35,281 nucleotides of DNA from Sulfurospirillaceae bacterium (GTDB lineage Bacteria > Campylobacterota > Campylobacteria > Campylobacterales > Sulfurospirillaceae). A program made the translations under genes and the position numbers. The notes under the pieces were generated by a model that was not told the DNA's origin, searched no databases, and saw only the letters and a program-made list of their open reading frames with translations. This document shows, piece after piece, positions 18,134-28,530 of the stretch (the stretch's first letter is position 1; each line of letters opens with the position of its first letter). The stretch is taken from positions 1 through 35,281 of the forward strand of contig JAQUVE010000012.1 of assembly GCA_028693565.1 (NCBI GenBank), read 5' to 3'.

Positions 18134-18932
18134 TTTGTATCTTCTTCATTATAAAACCCTTGAATTCATAATCTTGATTTTTGCCATCAATTGCATTAAA
18201 TACTTCAATTAACTTATATTGTTTTTCAAAATAAGAAGTCAATTTATTAAAATCAAAAAACCAACAAGGGTAACTTGCATTATAAATAGAGGGTGGAACA
18301 ATTTGAAGTTTAATTGTATCATCACCCAAAACAGAAAATGGTGTTCTATCGATTATGATAATCTCAAAGGCATACTTCAAAAGTGCATCCAATACAGCAT
18401 AAGGTTTCTCCATATACTGCAAAACACTTGATAAAACAAGTATATTTGGCTTTTTGGCTTCTACACAACTTCGAATATCATCATAAAATTTGAGTCTATC
18501 ATCTTCAAACTCTTTTCTACCAATATCTACAAAGTGCGTTTGTTCGACAATATTCCATGAGACATCACTCAACCCATCTAAAAATTTCTTATTTTGAAAA
18601 TATGTGCTTCCTAAACTACCACCAAAATCCATTACGTGTAAAGCTCCATGAGATTGAGCAGCAGCATACATTAAAGCTGATAGAAGAGGCCATGAGTATT
18701 GTATAGCATCAAATAGTACACTATCTCTCTCATAAACAGCTTCGCCCTTTTTAACCATTAATAGTGAAGCTCGCACTTTTTGAAGTAATTCATCTGTACT
18801 GTATCCCGTAGAAGCATTTTGTGCTTCTTGCCAATTTTTATAATTCCCAAACCATCCGTAATGTCTCTTGCGGTATTTTTGGAAAACATGGAGCACAATT
18901 GGCGGTAGCAAAGATTTGATAAATTGCTTCAT
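18126..18932 (-). CDS. Putative SAM-dependent methyltransferase (TIGR04325-like)
   Basis: WFGNYKNWQEAQNASTGYSTDELLQKV...LHVMDFGGSLGSTYFQNK...LVLSSVLQYMEKPYAVLDAL. Start placed at MKQFIKSLLPP (18932). Confidence 0.7.
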   Translation of the reverse strand: MKQFIKSLLPPIVLHVFQKYRKRHYGWFGNYKNWQEAQNASTGYSTDELLQKVRASLLMVKKGEAVYERDSVLFDAIQYSWPLLSALMYAAAQSHGALHVMDFGGSLGSTYFQNKKFLDGLSDVSWNIVEQTHFVDIGRKEFEDDRLKFYDDIRSCVEAKKPNILVLSSVLQYMEKPYAVLDALLKYAFEIIIIDRTPFSVLGDDTIKLQIVPPSIYNASYPCWFFDFNKLTSYFEKQYKLIEVFNAIDGKNQDYEFKGFIMKKIQNV

Positions 18933-18982
18933 ATAACGCCCTCCTAGACCTAAATATATTGACAAGTACAATCAATCTCTTG

Positions 18983-20389
18983 TTAATTTTCTAATTGCAA
19001 AACTTTAATTCTACCAATAAATAGATGCCTATTAATTTCCAACTGCTCATTATGTAACAAATCAAAATAATTTTTAAAATTCTCTTTGAACCAATCGAGA
19101 GTGTAAAAACTAGGTAATGCAGGAGTATTATTTTCACTTCCTGAATACAAACCTAAAGGCATAAATTCAACCATAATATATTTATTTGTCAATTGACTTA
19201 AAGTATTTAAAATATATTCAATAGGGATACTCTGGCTTAAAATCAAGTGATGAGTGACCGCTAAAGCCACCACAACATCACATTTTAATCTTCTATATAT
19301 AGCCTGATCCTCAATTCTTCCATTTGTCCTTATCATATCAAACAATAACGGTAAGATGCCTTTTCTTTTTTCATTATTTAAGTACATAATATCTATAGAG
19401 GTCTGATCATAATCAGTAGCAATAATATGTTTTATATGTGAATTATCATAAAGATATGAAGCAAATTTGCCATGATTGGAGGCTAATTCGAGAAGTGAAT
19501 GCGCATCTGTAAACTGATTTAGAAGTGTAGTAATTCGTAGGAACCTTTCATCTTTCGAGATATCAATGTCATTATGATATTCACTCCACATTGAAGTCTC
19601 TGCAGAATATTTTAAGTTTTTTAAGTTTTTTTCTAAATTTTCTACAGAAAATAATTTAGCAAATATTTTCTTTATTAAAAGTGCAACAAACAATTTTAGC
19701 TTATTCCTTACTTTTAGTTTAATATTTTTTTCTGAGCTTAGCGAAACTTTTTTTATTAGTGAGTAGATTTTATAAGTTAATACCAACATCCTTTTGCCAA
19801 ACAAGGATCCTAATGAATACCTACATTTAAAATACTCATTATCTGTGGGGACACTAGCCATTAAGAAAATATTTCTCGCAATTGTCGAATAACCACGAGA
19901 CCAAAAATATAACGGAATATAAAAATAATTAAAGTATTCACTAAAACCACTCCATTCGGGGTTTTGTTTGATTACAAAACTACCAAAATCAATATATTGA
20001 GGTTTATTCATATTAAACACTACATTAAAAGGATGTGGATCTTGTAATTCCAAATCAAATTGATTAGCAATTTTATTTATTTTTACAACAAATAATGCAG
20101 CCTCTTTTAACATTTCAAATGACCATTCATATGGGTAATTCCAATAAGGAATTCTTTCATGTTCCAAAACAAGAGGGAAACCATCAATTTCGATATCCGA
20201 TATCCATGTCTTTGGAAAATAACCCAGTTCTACTAACTTATTTAAGAAGTTTGAATTGATTAACTGATGAACGTGTGAAATATATTCTGGATAAATTGCT
20301 CTAAAGACTCTATTTTCATAAAAAAATATTTTTGAAACAGTATCGATACTTAAACTAACCGTTTTTAAGCTTTCTTTATTTATTTCCAT
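18983..20389 (-). CDS. Two-domain protein: N-terminal kinase-like (APH/LPS-kinase fold) plus C-terminal SAM methyltransferase
   Basis: N-half QDPHPFNVVFNMNKPQYIDFGSF (DxHPxN...DFG); C-half LLELASNHGKFASYLYDN...IIATDYDQTSIDIMY...CDVVVALAVTHHL. Confidence 0.65.
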   Translation of the reverse strand: MEINKESLKTVSLSIDTVSKIFFYENRVFRAIYPEYISHVHQLINSNFLNKLVELGYFPKTWISDIEIDGFPLVLEHERIPYWNYPYEWSFEMLKEAALFVVKINKIANQFDLELQDPHPFNVVFNMNKPQYIDFGSFVIKQNPEWSGFSEYFNYFYIPLYFWSRGYSTIARNIFLMASVPTDNEYFKCRYSLGSLFGKRMLVLTYKIYSLIKKVSLSSEKNIKLKVRNKLKLFVALLIKKIFAKLFSVENLEKNLKNLKYSAETSMWSEYHNDIDISKDERFLRITTLLNQFTDAHSLLELASNHGKFASYLYDNSHIKHIIATDYDQTSIDIMYLNNEKRKGILPLLFDMIRTNGRIEDQAIYRRLKCDVVVALAVTHHLILSQSIPIEYILNTLSQLTNKYIMVEFMPLGLYSGSENNTPALPSFYTLDWFKENFKNYFDLLHNEQLEINRHLFIGRIKVLQLEN

Positions 20390-21740
20390 TCTGCTGGCCT
20401 CTTAGATATTTAATGGGTGTACGCCATGTTTTAATATTTATAATATTGATAATTGCTTGTGTTTGTAGAAAAAAATTGAGTTTTGTTTTGTTGAAAAAAA
20501 AATTAATCAAATAACTTGATATTCCATAAGAAATTAAAGTCGCATATGCAGCCCCTACTAATCCAAAATATCTTATAAAAAATAGATTTAAAATTATATT
20601 TATAACAGCACCAAGAACCAGTCGCATGCTTGCTATTTTTTGTAAATTTTCATTAAGATAATATAACCATGAACCATTGCTAAGATAAACAAAAATAGTT
20701 GACCAAATATAAATTTCTAATATATTAGCACTTGCGGTATATTCAGTACCATAAAGTAAGAAAATAAGCTTATCGGCGCAAAAAAAGATAACGATTGATA
20801 TAAAAAAAGAAATTTTTATTAAAATATTATACATATCTTGAATTCTTGAAATATACAATATTTCATCGTGCTTTTTTGCATTTGTAATAGAAGGGGAAAA
20901 GGACTGTGTTAATGCCACTGTAACAAACAACCATATTTCACTGAGTCTTGTAGCAACACTATAAAAACCAACCGCTTCTTTATCTATCATATTACCAATC
21001 ATTACCTGATCAATTCTCATATAAATTGTTGCGGCAGCGCCACCGATAATCAACGGCCAACTATCTTTTAACAGCTCTAGTGCCACTTGTGTGCTAAATG
21101 TCCAATGAAAAAACTTTACACCACTTTGTTTGATATAAACATATATAAACCCTAAAGCCAATACACTATTATCAAACACTATAACCCATGCAAATGCAAT
21201 GAGTGGAGCTTGATAAAGTATTAGCGCTATTTTTACTAACGAGGAAGAAAAAAGACTGGCAATATTAACATATACAATATACCGACTCAACACTTTGCTT
21301 TGAAAATAAAAGTCAATGACATTAAAACTTTGAAATATTGTAGCACTTGCTATGATAAACACTAAAGTATTGGTAAAAGTATCATTAGATGTAAAGTTTA
21401 CAGCGATGCCTAAAATGATGAGCATACCTACCGCACCCATAAGTTTCAACCAAAAAGCCGTACCAATAAGTTCATCACGCCTTGCTTCATTTTTAACCAA
21501 TTCTCGAACCATAATGCCATCAAGCCCAAGTGTTGCAATCGTAGCAAACAGTCCCACAAAGCTTTGGGCATAACTAAACAAACCAAAACGTTCAGGACCC
21601 AAATAACGTGCAACCCAAACACCGACAAAAAGACCAACAACTAGGCGCAATATTTTTTCACCCAATAACCATGAGGTATTTTTAAAATACCGCATAAAGC
21701 CTGTATGATTTTTAAGTGTTTTGAGTTTATTCATCATCAC
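20376..21740 (-). CDS. Wzx-type polysaccharide flippase (MVF/MOP superfamily)
   Basis: WLLGEKILRLVVGLFVGVWVARYLGPERFGLFSYAQSFVGLFATIATLGLDGIMVREL; multi-TM. Confidence 0.92.
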   Translation of the reverse strand: MMMNKLKTLKNHTGFMRYFKNTSWLLGEKILRLVVGLFVGVWVARYLGPERFGLFSYAQSFVGLFATIATLGLDGIMVRELVKNEARRDELIGTAFWLKLMGAVGMLIILGIAVNFTSNDTFTNTLVFIIASATIFQSFNVIDFYFQSKVLSRYIVYVNIASLFSSSLVKIALILYQAPLIAFAWVIVFDNSVLALGFIYVYIKQSGVKFFHWTFSTQVALELLKDSWPLIIGGAAATIYMRIDQVMIGNMIDKEAVGFYSVATRLSEIWLFVTVALTQSFSPSITNAKKHDEILYISRIQDMYNILIKISFFISIVIFFCADKLIFLLYGTEYTASANILEIYIWSTIFVYLSNGSWLYYLNENLQKIASMRLVLGAVINIILNLFFIRYFGLVGAAYATLISYGISSYLINFFFNKTKLNFFLQTQAIINIINIKTWRTPIKYLRGQQNGNK

Positions 21741-22786
21741 TATTTAGAGAGATACCACTCATACTCTCTTGCAATCCCTTCTTCCAAGGCAACACGATGT
21801 TTCCATCCTAAATCACGTAATTTTGAAGGGTCGGTCAATTTGAGTAATGTGCCATCAGGCTTTTGGGTATTAAAATATATCTCGCCGCCAAAGCCTACAA
21901 TATCTTTAACGAGATATGCGAGCTCTTTGATACTAATGTCTTCGCCCGTACCAATATTGATATGCGTATTGCGAACCTCTTTAGCGTCTGGATGAAATGT
22001 ATCTTTAAAATCAATGTTTTCCATGACAAAAACACACGCATCGGCCATATCTTCAGAGTACAAAAATTCTCTCCTAGGTTTTCCACTTCCCCAAATTTCG
22101 ACCCGCTTTTCACTTACGCCAAACGTGGCAAGATAGGCCTTAGCTTCTTCAAAATTTTCCACATGTAAATCTTTTACAATGGCCTCTTTATCGCCCATTT
22201 CCAGAAGTTTAGCAAGATGCATCTTGCGTAAAAGTGCGGGCAATACATGGGAAGTTTCCAAATCAAAATTATCGTTTGGACCGTAAAGATTGGTTGGCAT
22301 CACGGAGATATAATTGGTACCGTATTGAAGATTGTAGCTTTCGCACATTTTGATGCCTGCAATTTTTGCGATAGCATAGGGCTCGTTGGTGTATTCAAGT
22401 GGGCTCGTAAGCAGATATTCCTCTTTCATAGGCTGAGGACACGCTCCTGGATAGATGCACGTGCTTCCTAAAAAAAGAAGCTTGGAAACACCATTGAGAT
22501 AACTTTGGTGAATGATATTGTTCTGAACTTGCATATTGCTGTAAATGAACTCTGCACGATAGGTATTATTGGCAATGATGCCTCCTACTCTAGCGGCGGC
22601 TAAAAAAACATATTCTGGTTTTTCTTGATTGAAAAAAGCCTCTACCGCATATTGATCTGTCAACTCCAGTTCTGAATGGGTGCGATAAACAAGGTTGTGA
22701 TAACCTTTTTGCTTCAAATTCTTCACAATTGCAGAACCCACAAGACCCAGATGACCCGCAATGTAGATTTTAGAATCTTTATTCAT
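21740..22786 (-). CDS. fcl: GDP-L-fucose synthase
   Basis: [88 protein letters not shown]. Confidence 0.93.
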   Translation of the reverse strand: MNKDSKIYIAGHLGLVGSAIVKNLKQKGYHNLVYRTHSELELTDQYAVEAFFNQEKPEYVFLAAARVGGIIANNTYRAEFIYSNMQVQNNIIHQSYLNGVSKLLFLGSTCIYPGACPQPMKEEYLLTSPLEYTNEPYAIAKIAGIKMCESYNLQYGTNYISVMPTNLYGPNDNFDLETSHVLPALLRKMHLAKLLEMGDKEAIVKDLHVENFEEAKAYLATFGVSEKRVEIWGSGKPRREFLYSEDMADACVFVMENIDFKDTFHPDAKEVRNTHINIGTGEDISIKELAYLVKDIVGFGGEIYFNTQKPDGTLLKLTDPSKLRDLGWKHRVALEEGIAREYEWYLSK

Positions 22787-22814
22787 AGCATTCCTTGTGT
22801 TTCATTATTCACGG

Positions 22815-23981
22815 CTAATCGTTGCCAAACAAATCTCGTGTGTAAACTTTACCTTTAACATCGTCCAACTCCATGGCATGACGATTGGCGATAATCACAT
22901 CTGAAATTTGTTTAAATTCCTCCAAGTCTTTGATAACTCGTGAGCGAAAAAACATCTCCTCTTGCAAAACAGGCTCATACACAACCACTTCAATCCCTTT
23001 GGCCTTAATGCGCTTCATGACACCTTGAATCGAGGATGTTCGAAAATTATCACTTCCTGCTTTCATGATAAGACGGTAAATTCCCACAATCTTTGGATTT
23101 TGTTTCACGATTGATGTGGCTATGAAATCTTTACGTGTACTATTAGAATCGACAATAGCCTGCACCAAATTGCTAGGCACATCTTGATAATTCGCCAATA
23201 ACTGTTTCGTGTCTTTTGGCAAACAATACCCACCATATCCAAAAGAGGGATTATTGTAAAAATCACCGATTCGAGGGTCTAAACACACCCCTTCGATAAT
23301 CTCTTTGGTATTGAGATGATGCGTTTGTGCATAGGTATCAAGTTCATTAAAATACGCCACGCGCATCGCCAAATAAGTATTGGCAAAAAGTTTAATCGCC
23401 TCAGCTTCAGTAGATTCTGTAAAGACAACCCTAATATCTTTTTTAATAGCACCTTCCACCAAAAGTTTAGCAAAAAGCTCTGCACGCTCGCTTTTCTCAC
23501 CTATCACAATGCGAGAGGGGTAAAGATTGTCATAAAGGGCTTTGCCTTCTCGCAAAAATTCTGGTGCAAAAAAAAGATTTTCGCATTTCAATTTTTCTTT
23601 GATTTTTTGAGTGTATCCCACAGGGATAGTAGATTTGATCACCATAGTTGTACAAGGGTTATACGTAAGAACATCATGAATGACACTTTCGATGGAAGAG
23701 GTATCGAAATAGTTTGTCTCAGGGTCATAATCCGTAGGCGTTGCAATAATCACAAAATCTGCCTTTTCATAGGCCTCTTGTTTATTTAACGTCGCTTTAA
23801 AATTTAGAGGTTTGGTGGTTAAATATTCTTCGATTTCTTTGTCTTCAATCGGCGATATTTTTTGATTGAGCATCGCTATTTTTTCAGGCACAATATCCAA
23901 TGTTACGACTTCGTGATGCTGTGCCAATAAAATGCCATTTGAAAGGCCAACGTAACCCGTTCCTACAATGGCTATCTTCAT
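22815..23981 (-). CDS. ugd: UDP-glucose 6-dehydrogenase-like nucleotide-sugar dehydrogenase
   Basis: [72 protein letters not shown]. Confidence 0.88.
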   Translation of the reverse strand: MKIAIVGTGYVGLSNGILLAQHHEVVTLDIVPEKIAMLNQKISPIEDKEIEEYLTTKPLNFKATLNKQEAYEKADFVIIATPTDYDPETNYFDTSSIESVIHDVLTYNPCTTMVIKSTIPVGYTQKIKEKLKCENLFFAPEFLREGKALYDNLYPSRIVIGEKSERAELFAKLLVEGAIKKDIRVVFTESTEAEAIKLFANTYLAMRVAYFNELDTYAQTHHLNTKEIIEGVCLDPRIGDFYNNPSFGYGGYCLPKDTKQLLANYQDVPSNLVQAIVDSNSTRKDFIATSIVKQNPKIVGIYRLIMKAGSDNFRTSSIQGVMKRIKAKGIEVVVYEPVLQEEMFFRSRVIKDLEEFKQISDVIIANRHAMELDDVKGKVYTRDLFGND

Positions 23982-23982
23982 A

Positions 23983-25242
23983 TTAGAGTCTCCATGTAGG
24001 ATTTTTCACAATCCCTTTGACATCGATAATAACTCCACCCAATTTTTGATAATCACTTGGGCTCAACGCCACAAACTCTTGATGCCCCACGGCCACGATG
24101 ATGGCTTCATAGTGTTTATCGCTTTTTAAAGGGTTATCAATAAGCTCATACCCATAATACTTTTGAGCTTCCGCCTTATCCACCCATGGGTCGTAAATAT
24201 CGACGTTGCATTTAAATGCTTCAAGCTCTTGGATGATATCAACGACTTTGGTATTGCGAATATCGGGACAATTCTCTTTAAAAGTTAGCCCAAGGATTAA
24301 AACATTGGCATCTTTGATTTTGGCATCACTTTCAATCATGAGCTTTATCGTTTTATCGGCGATGTATTTGCCCATACCGTTATTGATCTGACGTGCCCCT
24401 AAGATAAGATTGGGTTTGTACCCCAACTCTTCTGATTTATACGTCAAATAATAAGGATCCACCCCGATGCAATGTCCACCGACAAGCCCCGGTTTGAGCT
24501 TGATAAAGTTCCACTTCGTAGCGGCCGCTTCAATGACTTCATGCGTATCAATGCCCATCGTATTAAAAATGAGTGCAAGCTCATTAATCAGAGCGATATT
24601 GACATCTCGTTGCGTGTTTTCAATGACTTTACTCGCTTCTGCCACTTTAATGGAAGAGGCTTTATGCGTTCCTGCAACAATGATGCTACGATAGAGCGCA
24701 TCGACTTTATCCGCAATTTCAGGCGTTGAGCCAGAGGTCACTTTTAAGATATGTTTGACCGTATGCGTTTTATCTCCAGGATTAATACGCTCAGGCGAAT
24801 AGCCCGCAAAAAAATCAACATTAAATGTTAATCCCGAAACTTTTTCTAAAACGGGTACACACACCTCTTCAGTCACGCCTGGATATACCGTACTTTCATA
24901 GATAACGATATCATTTTTTTTCAACACTTTTCCAACAGTTTCGCTCGCTTTAATTAAAGGGGTAAGATCAGGACGATTACTGCTATCAATGGGGGTTGGA
25001 ACGGTTACGATAAAGGTAGTGCACTGTTGCAAATCTTCAAGCGAGGTACTAAAACAAATACCTTTTTGAATCGCTTCATGAACCTCAGAATCACTCAGTT
25101 CCATCGTTCTATCATGCCCACTTTTAAGCTCATCAATACGTGCTTGAAAAATATCAAATCCAACCACAGGATATTGCTTGGCAAACTCAACTGCCAAAGG
25201 AAGCCCCACATATCCTAGGCCTATAATTGCTAATTTATCCAT
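23983..25242 (-). CDS. UDP-N-acetylhexosamine-type dehydrogenase (WbpO/TviB-like)
   Basis: [71 protein letters not shown]. Confidence 0.88.
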   Translation of the reverse strand: MDKLAIIGLGYVGLPLAVEFAKQYPVVGFDIFQARIDELKSGHDRTMELSDSEVHEAIQKGICFSTSLEDLQQCTTFIVTVPTPIDSSNRPDLTPLIKASETVGKVLKKNDIVIYESTVYPGVTEEVCVPVLEKVSGLTFNVDFFAGYSPERINPGDKTHTVKHILKVTSGSTPEIADKVDALYRSIIVAGTHKASSIKVAEASKVIENTQRDVNIALINELALIFNTMGIDTHEVIEAAATKWNFIKLKPGLVGGHCIGVDPYYLTYKSEELGYKPNLILGARQINNGMGKYIADKTIKLMIESDAKIKDANVLILGLTFKENCPDIRNTKVVDIIQELEAFKCNVDIYDPWVDKAEAQKYYGYELIDNPLKSDKHYEAIIVAVGHQEFVALSPSDYQKLGGVIIDVKGIVKNPTWRL

Positions 25243-25271
25243 TCATTACCTTTTTACCGCTTCTTGTTTAG

Positions 25272-26291
25272 TCATGCAATTAAATCTTTGTACTTGCGAA
25301 GATACCACTCAATGGTTTTTACAATCCCGCTTTCAAAATTTTCCTCCGCCTCCCAGCCAAGCTTTGTCTCAAGCTTAGTAGCATCGATGGCATAACGCCT
25401 ATCATGCCCTGCTCTATCTTCAACAAAAGTGATTAATTCTTGATAAGAATTTTCACGAGGACACATCGTATCTAAAATTTCGCATATTTTATGAGCAATA
25501 TAAAGATTATCCCGCTCATTACGCCCACCGATATTGTATACCTCACCACTGTTACCTTCATGGTAAACCAAGTCGATTCCCTTGCAGTGGTCTAGCACAT
25601 AAAGCCAATCACGGATATTTTTACCATCCCCGTAAATAGGGATGTTTTGACCGCTTAATGCTTTGCGGATGATGGTCGGGATGAGCTTTTCATCGTGTTG
25701 CTTAGGACCATAATTATTGGAACAATTAGTGATAACCGTATTCATCCCATACGTATGATGATAAGCTCGCACGATCATATCGCTCCCTGCTTTGCTCGCT
25801 GAATACGGCGAATTGGGTGCATAAGGTGTACTCTCTGTAAAAAAGCCCTCAGCTCCTAATGTACCATAAACTTCATCGGTTGAGATATGATGAAAACGAC
25901 ACTCTTCATACCCTTCACGTCTGATAAAAGGCTTTTGCATCCAATATTTATACGCCACATCAATCAGCGTAAAAGTACCATTAACATTGGTTTCTATAAA
26001 TACACTAGGGTTTTTAATCGAATTATCCACGTGTGATTCGGCAGCAAAATGAATCACTCCATGAATATCATAACGGGTGAAAAGTTCTTCAACAGTATCA
26101 CGATCGCGAATATCGCCTTGAACAAAGGTATACCTTGCATGCCCCTCAACCTCTTCAAGGTTTTCAAGATTTCCTGCATAGGTTAATAAATCAAGATTAA
26201 TGAGATGATACTCTGCATATTTTTCTAAAAAATAAGGCACAAAGTTTGAGCCGATAAATCCCGCACAGCCTGTTACTAAGATACTTTTCAT
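25272..26291 (-). CDS. rmlB: dTDP-glucose 4,6-dehydratase
   Basis: SILVTGCAGFIGSNFV, HFAAESHVDNSI, ISTDEVYGTLG, YSASKAGSDMIVRAYHHTYGMN. Confidence 0.96.
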   Translation of the reverse strand: MKSILVTGCAGFIGSNFVPYFLEKYAEYHLINLDLLTYAGNLENLEEVEGHARYTFVQGDIRDRDTVEELFTRYDIHGVIHFAAESHVDNSIKNPSVFIETNVNGTFTLIDVAYKYWMQKPFIRREGYEECRFHHISTDEVYGTLGAEGFFTESTPYAPNSPYSASKAGSDMIVRAYHHTYGMNTVITNCSNNYGPKQHDEKLIPTIIRKALSGQNIPIYGDGKNIRDWLYVLDHCKGIDLVYHEGNSGEVYNIGGRNERDNLYIAHKICEILDTMCPRENSYQELITFVEDRAGHDRRYAIDATKLETKLGWEAEENFESGIVKTIEWYLRKYKDLIA

Positions 26292-26293
26292 AC

Positions 26294-27157
26294 TTACTTC
26301 ACCAAGTCTTTAAGGTACTGACCATAGTTATTTTTACTGAGAGGTTTAGCAATTTCAAGCACTTGTTCTTTACTAATCCAACCATAGTTATAAGCGATCT
26401 CTTCCAAACATGCGATTTTATAACCTTGACGTTTTTCAATGGTTTGAACAAACATTCCTGCTTCTATCAAGCTATCATGCGTTCCCGTATCAAGCCATGC
26501 AAAACCACGCCCTAAGACTTCAACTTGCAAATCGCCTCGTTTCAGATAGGCTTCATTCACCGTTGTAATCTCAAGCTCTCCACGCTCACTTGGCTTAACA
26601 TTTTTAGCAATCTCAATGACACTATTGTCGTAAAAATAAAGCCCTGTCACCGCAAAGTTCGATTTGGGCTTTTCAGGTTTTTCTTCAATACTGATCGCTT
26701 TTTGGTTCTCATCAAACTCAACCACACCAAAGCGCTGAGGATCTTTGACTTGATATCCAAAAACAACAGCACCTGATTTAAGCTTGGCTGAATTTTGAAG
26801 CAACGGGGTAAATCCTTGCCCATAGAAAATATTATCGCCCAAGATCAAGCACACACTATCATCGCCGATAAATTCTTCGCCCAATAAAAATGCCTGCGCA
26901 AGACCATCTGGGCTGGGCTGAATTTTATACGAAAGAGAGATTCCCCAACGACTCCCGTCGCCTAAAAGCTCTTCAAATTTGCCAATATCTTGCGGTGTCG
27001 AGATAATCAAAATTTCTCGAATACCCGCTAACATAAGCACAGAGAGCGGATAATAGATCATGGGCTTATCATAAATCGGTAACAACTGTTTACTAATCGA
27101 TTGGGTCACGGGATAGAGCCTTGTGCCAGAGCCTCCCGCTAAGATAATGCCTTTCAT
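26294..27157 (-). CDS. rmlA: Glucose-1-phosphate thymidylyltransferase
   Basis: [55 protein letters not shown]. Start placed at MKGII (27157). Confidence 0.96.
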   Translation of the reverse strand: MKGIILAGGSGTRLYPVTQSISKQLLPIYDKPMIYYPLSVLMLAGIREILIISTPQDIGKFEELLGDGSRWGISLSYKIQPSPDGLAQAFLLGEEFIGDDSVCLILGDNIFYGQGFTPLLQNSAKLKSGAVVFGYQVKDPQRFGVVEFDENQKAISIEEKPEKPKSNFAVTGLYFYDNSVIEIAKNVKPSERGELEITTVNEAYLKRGDLQVEVLGRGFAWLDTGTHDSLIEAGMFVQTIEKRQGYKIACLEEIAYNYGWISKEQVLEIAKPLSKNNYGQYLKDLVK

Positions 27158-27158
27158 G

Positions 27159-28529
27159 CTAGTGAAGTTCCGCTTTAGCTTGAACAATCAAATCATTAAG
27201 CTTTTGCTCATAAAGTTTGGCATGTTCAGCATTGGTCGATTCAAAACGTGTGACCAAGACAGGTGTGGTATTGCTCGCTCTTACCAAACCCCAACCATCA
27301 CTAAAAATCACCCTTACGCCATCCACATCAACAATCTCTTTGATGGCTGGAAAATCTTTAGGAGGATTTTTTAAAAGCTCTTTGACTTTTTCAACGAGAG
27401 GAAATTTTTCACTTTCATTGGTCTCAACTTTGAGCTCTTCGGTCGAGTACACAACAGGCAATTTTGCGATTTCAGCGTCCACATCCAAGCCATTTTTAAC
27501 CATCTCGATCATGCGAAGTGTGGCATAAATCGCATCATCATAACCAAAATAACGGTCATTAAAGAAAAGATGTCCACTGACTTCTGCTGCAAAATCAGCA
27601 TTGGTTTGAGCAATCATGACTTTAAGATTGCTGTGTCCCGTTTTGTACACAATTGCCTTGCCGCGCTTATTAATCTCATCGTACATCACTTGAGAGCATT
27701 TTACTTCACCAATCACGGTTGGGTTTTTCATGGCACTAGAGAACAAAATTGCCATGATGTCACCTTTGACATTGTTATGTTTCGTCAAAAAGGCAAGGCG
27801 GTCTGCATCGCCATCATATGCAAAGCCAAGCGCAAATTCGCCTTCTAACTCTTTTTTAATATCTTTGAGGTTTTTTTCTACCGTTGGATCGGGGTGGTGA
27901 TTAGGAAACGTGCCATCAGGATCAGTATACAATCCCTTACATGTAAAGCCTAGTGCTTTAAAAACATCTTGTACTACAACACCTGCAACACCGTTACCAC
28001 AGTCATAGACAAAAGGTTGATTGAAGCCTTTAAGGTGGTCAAACTCTTTAATTAAATAGGCGATATAACGCTCTTTGGCATTGATAAAAGTTGATGTTGT
28101 ATCATCTTCAACAACCATCGTAAAATTTTCAAGTATCTCACGTCCAAGCGCATAAATGTCTTCACCAAAAAATGGCTTTTTATCAATCGTGATTTTAAAG
28201 CCATTGTACTCGCTAGGATTGTGTGAGCCTGTGATCATCACTGAAGCATTTGGCGTGATACCATCGAAGGTTTGAAAATTACTAAAGTAATTGACAGGTG
28301 TTGCGACTAAACCCATCGTCAACACTTTACACCCTGCTTTATTTAAACCGCTGGTCAAATATTCACACAAAATAGGTGAATGGCTTCTGGCATCATAGCC
28401 GATAGCCACATATTCGCCTACTTTTTTCACCTGTAAGCCCAAAAAATAGCCAATCAATTTGACCATTTGTTCATTGAGTTCTTTTTCAAAAATACCTCGA
28501 ATATCATACTCTCTAAAAATTGTTTTCAA
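27159..28529 (-). CDS. Phosphomannomutase/phosphoglucomutase; likely TTG start at 28529
   Basis: [61 protein letters not shown] places the start 1 nt after the upstream gene's stop. Confidence 0.92.
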   Translation of the reverse strand: MKTIFREYDIRGIFEKELNEQMVKLIGYFLGLQVKKVGEYVAIGYDARSHSPILCEYLTSGLNKAGCKVLTMGLVATPVNYFSNFQTFDGITPNASVMITGSHNPSEYNGFKITIDKKPFFGEDIYALGREILENFTMVVEDDTTSTFINAKERYIAYLIKEFDHLKGFNQPFVYDCGNGVAGVVVQDVFKALGFTCKGLYTDPDGTFPNHHPDPTVEKNLKDIKKELEGEFALGFAYDGDADRLAFLTKHNNVKGDIMAILFSSAMKNPTVIGEVKCSQVMYDEINKRGKAIVYKTGHSNLKVMIAQTNADFAAEVSGHLFFNDRYFGYDDAIYATLRMIEMVKNGLDVDAEIAKLPVVYSTEELKVETNESEKFPLVEKVKELLKNPPKDFPAIKEIVDVDGVRVIFSDGWGLVRASNTTPVLVTRFESTNAEHAKLYEQKLNDLIVQAKAELH

Positions 28530-28530
28530 T

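Noticed and set aside
21446-22113. Overlapping minus-strand ORFs 21446..21640 and 21895..22113
   Set aside because: Alternate-frame ORFs within wzx and fcl with no motifs of their own.
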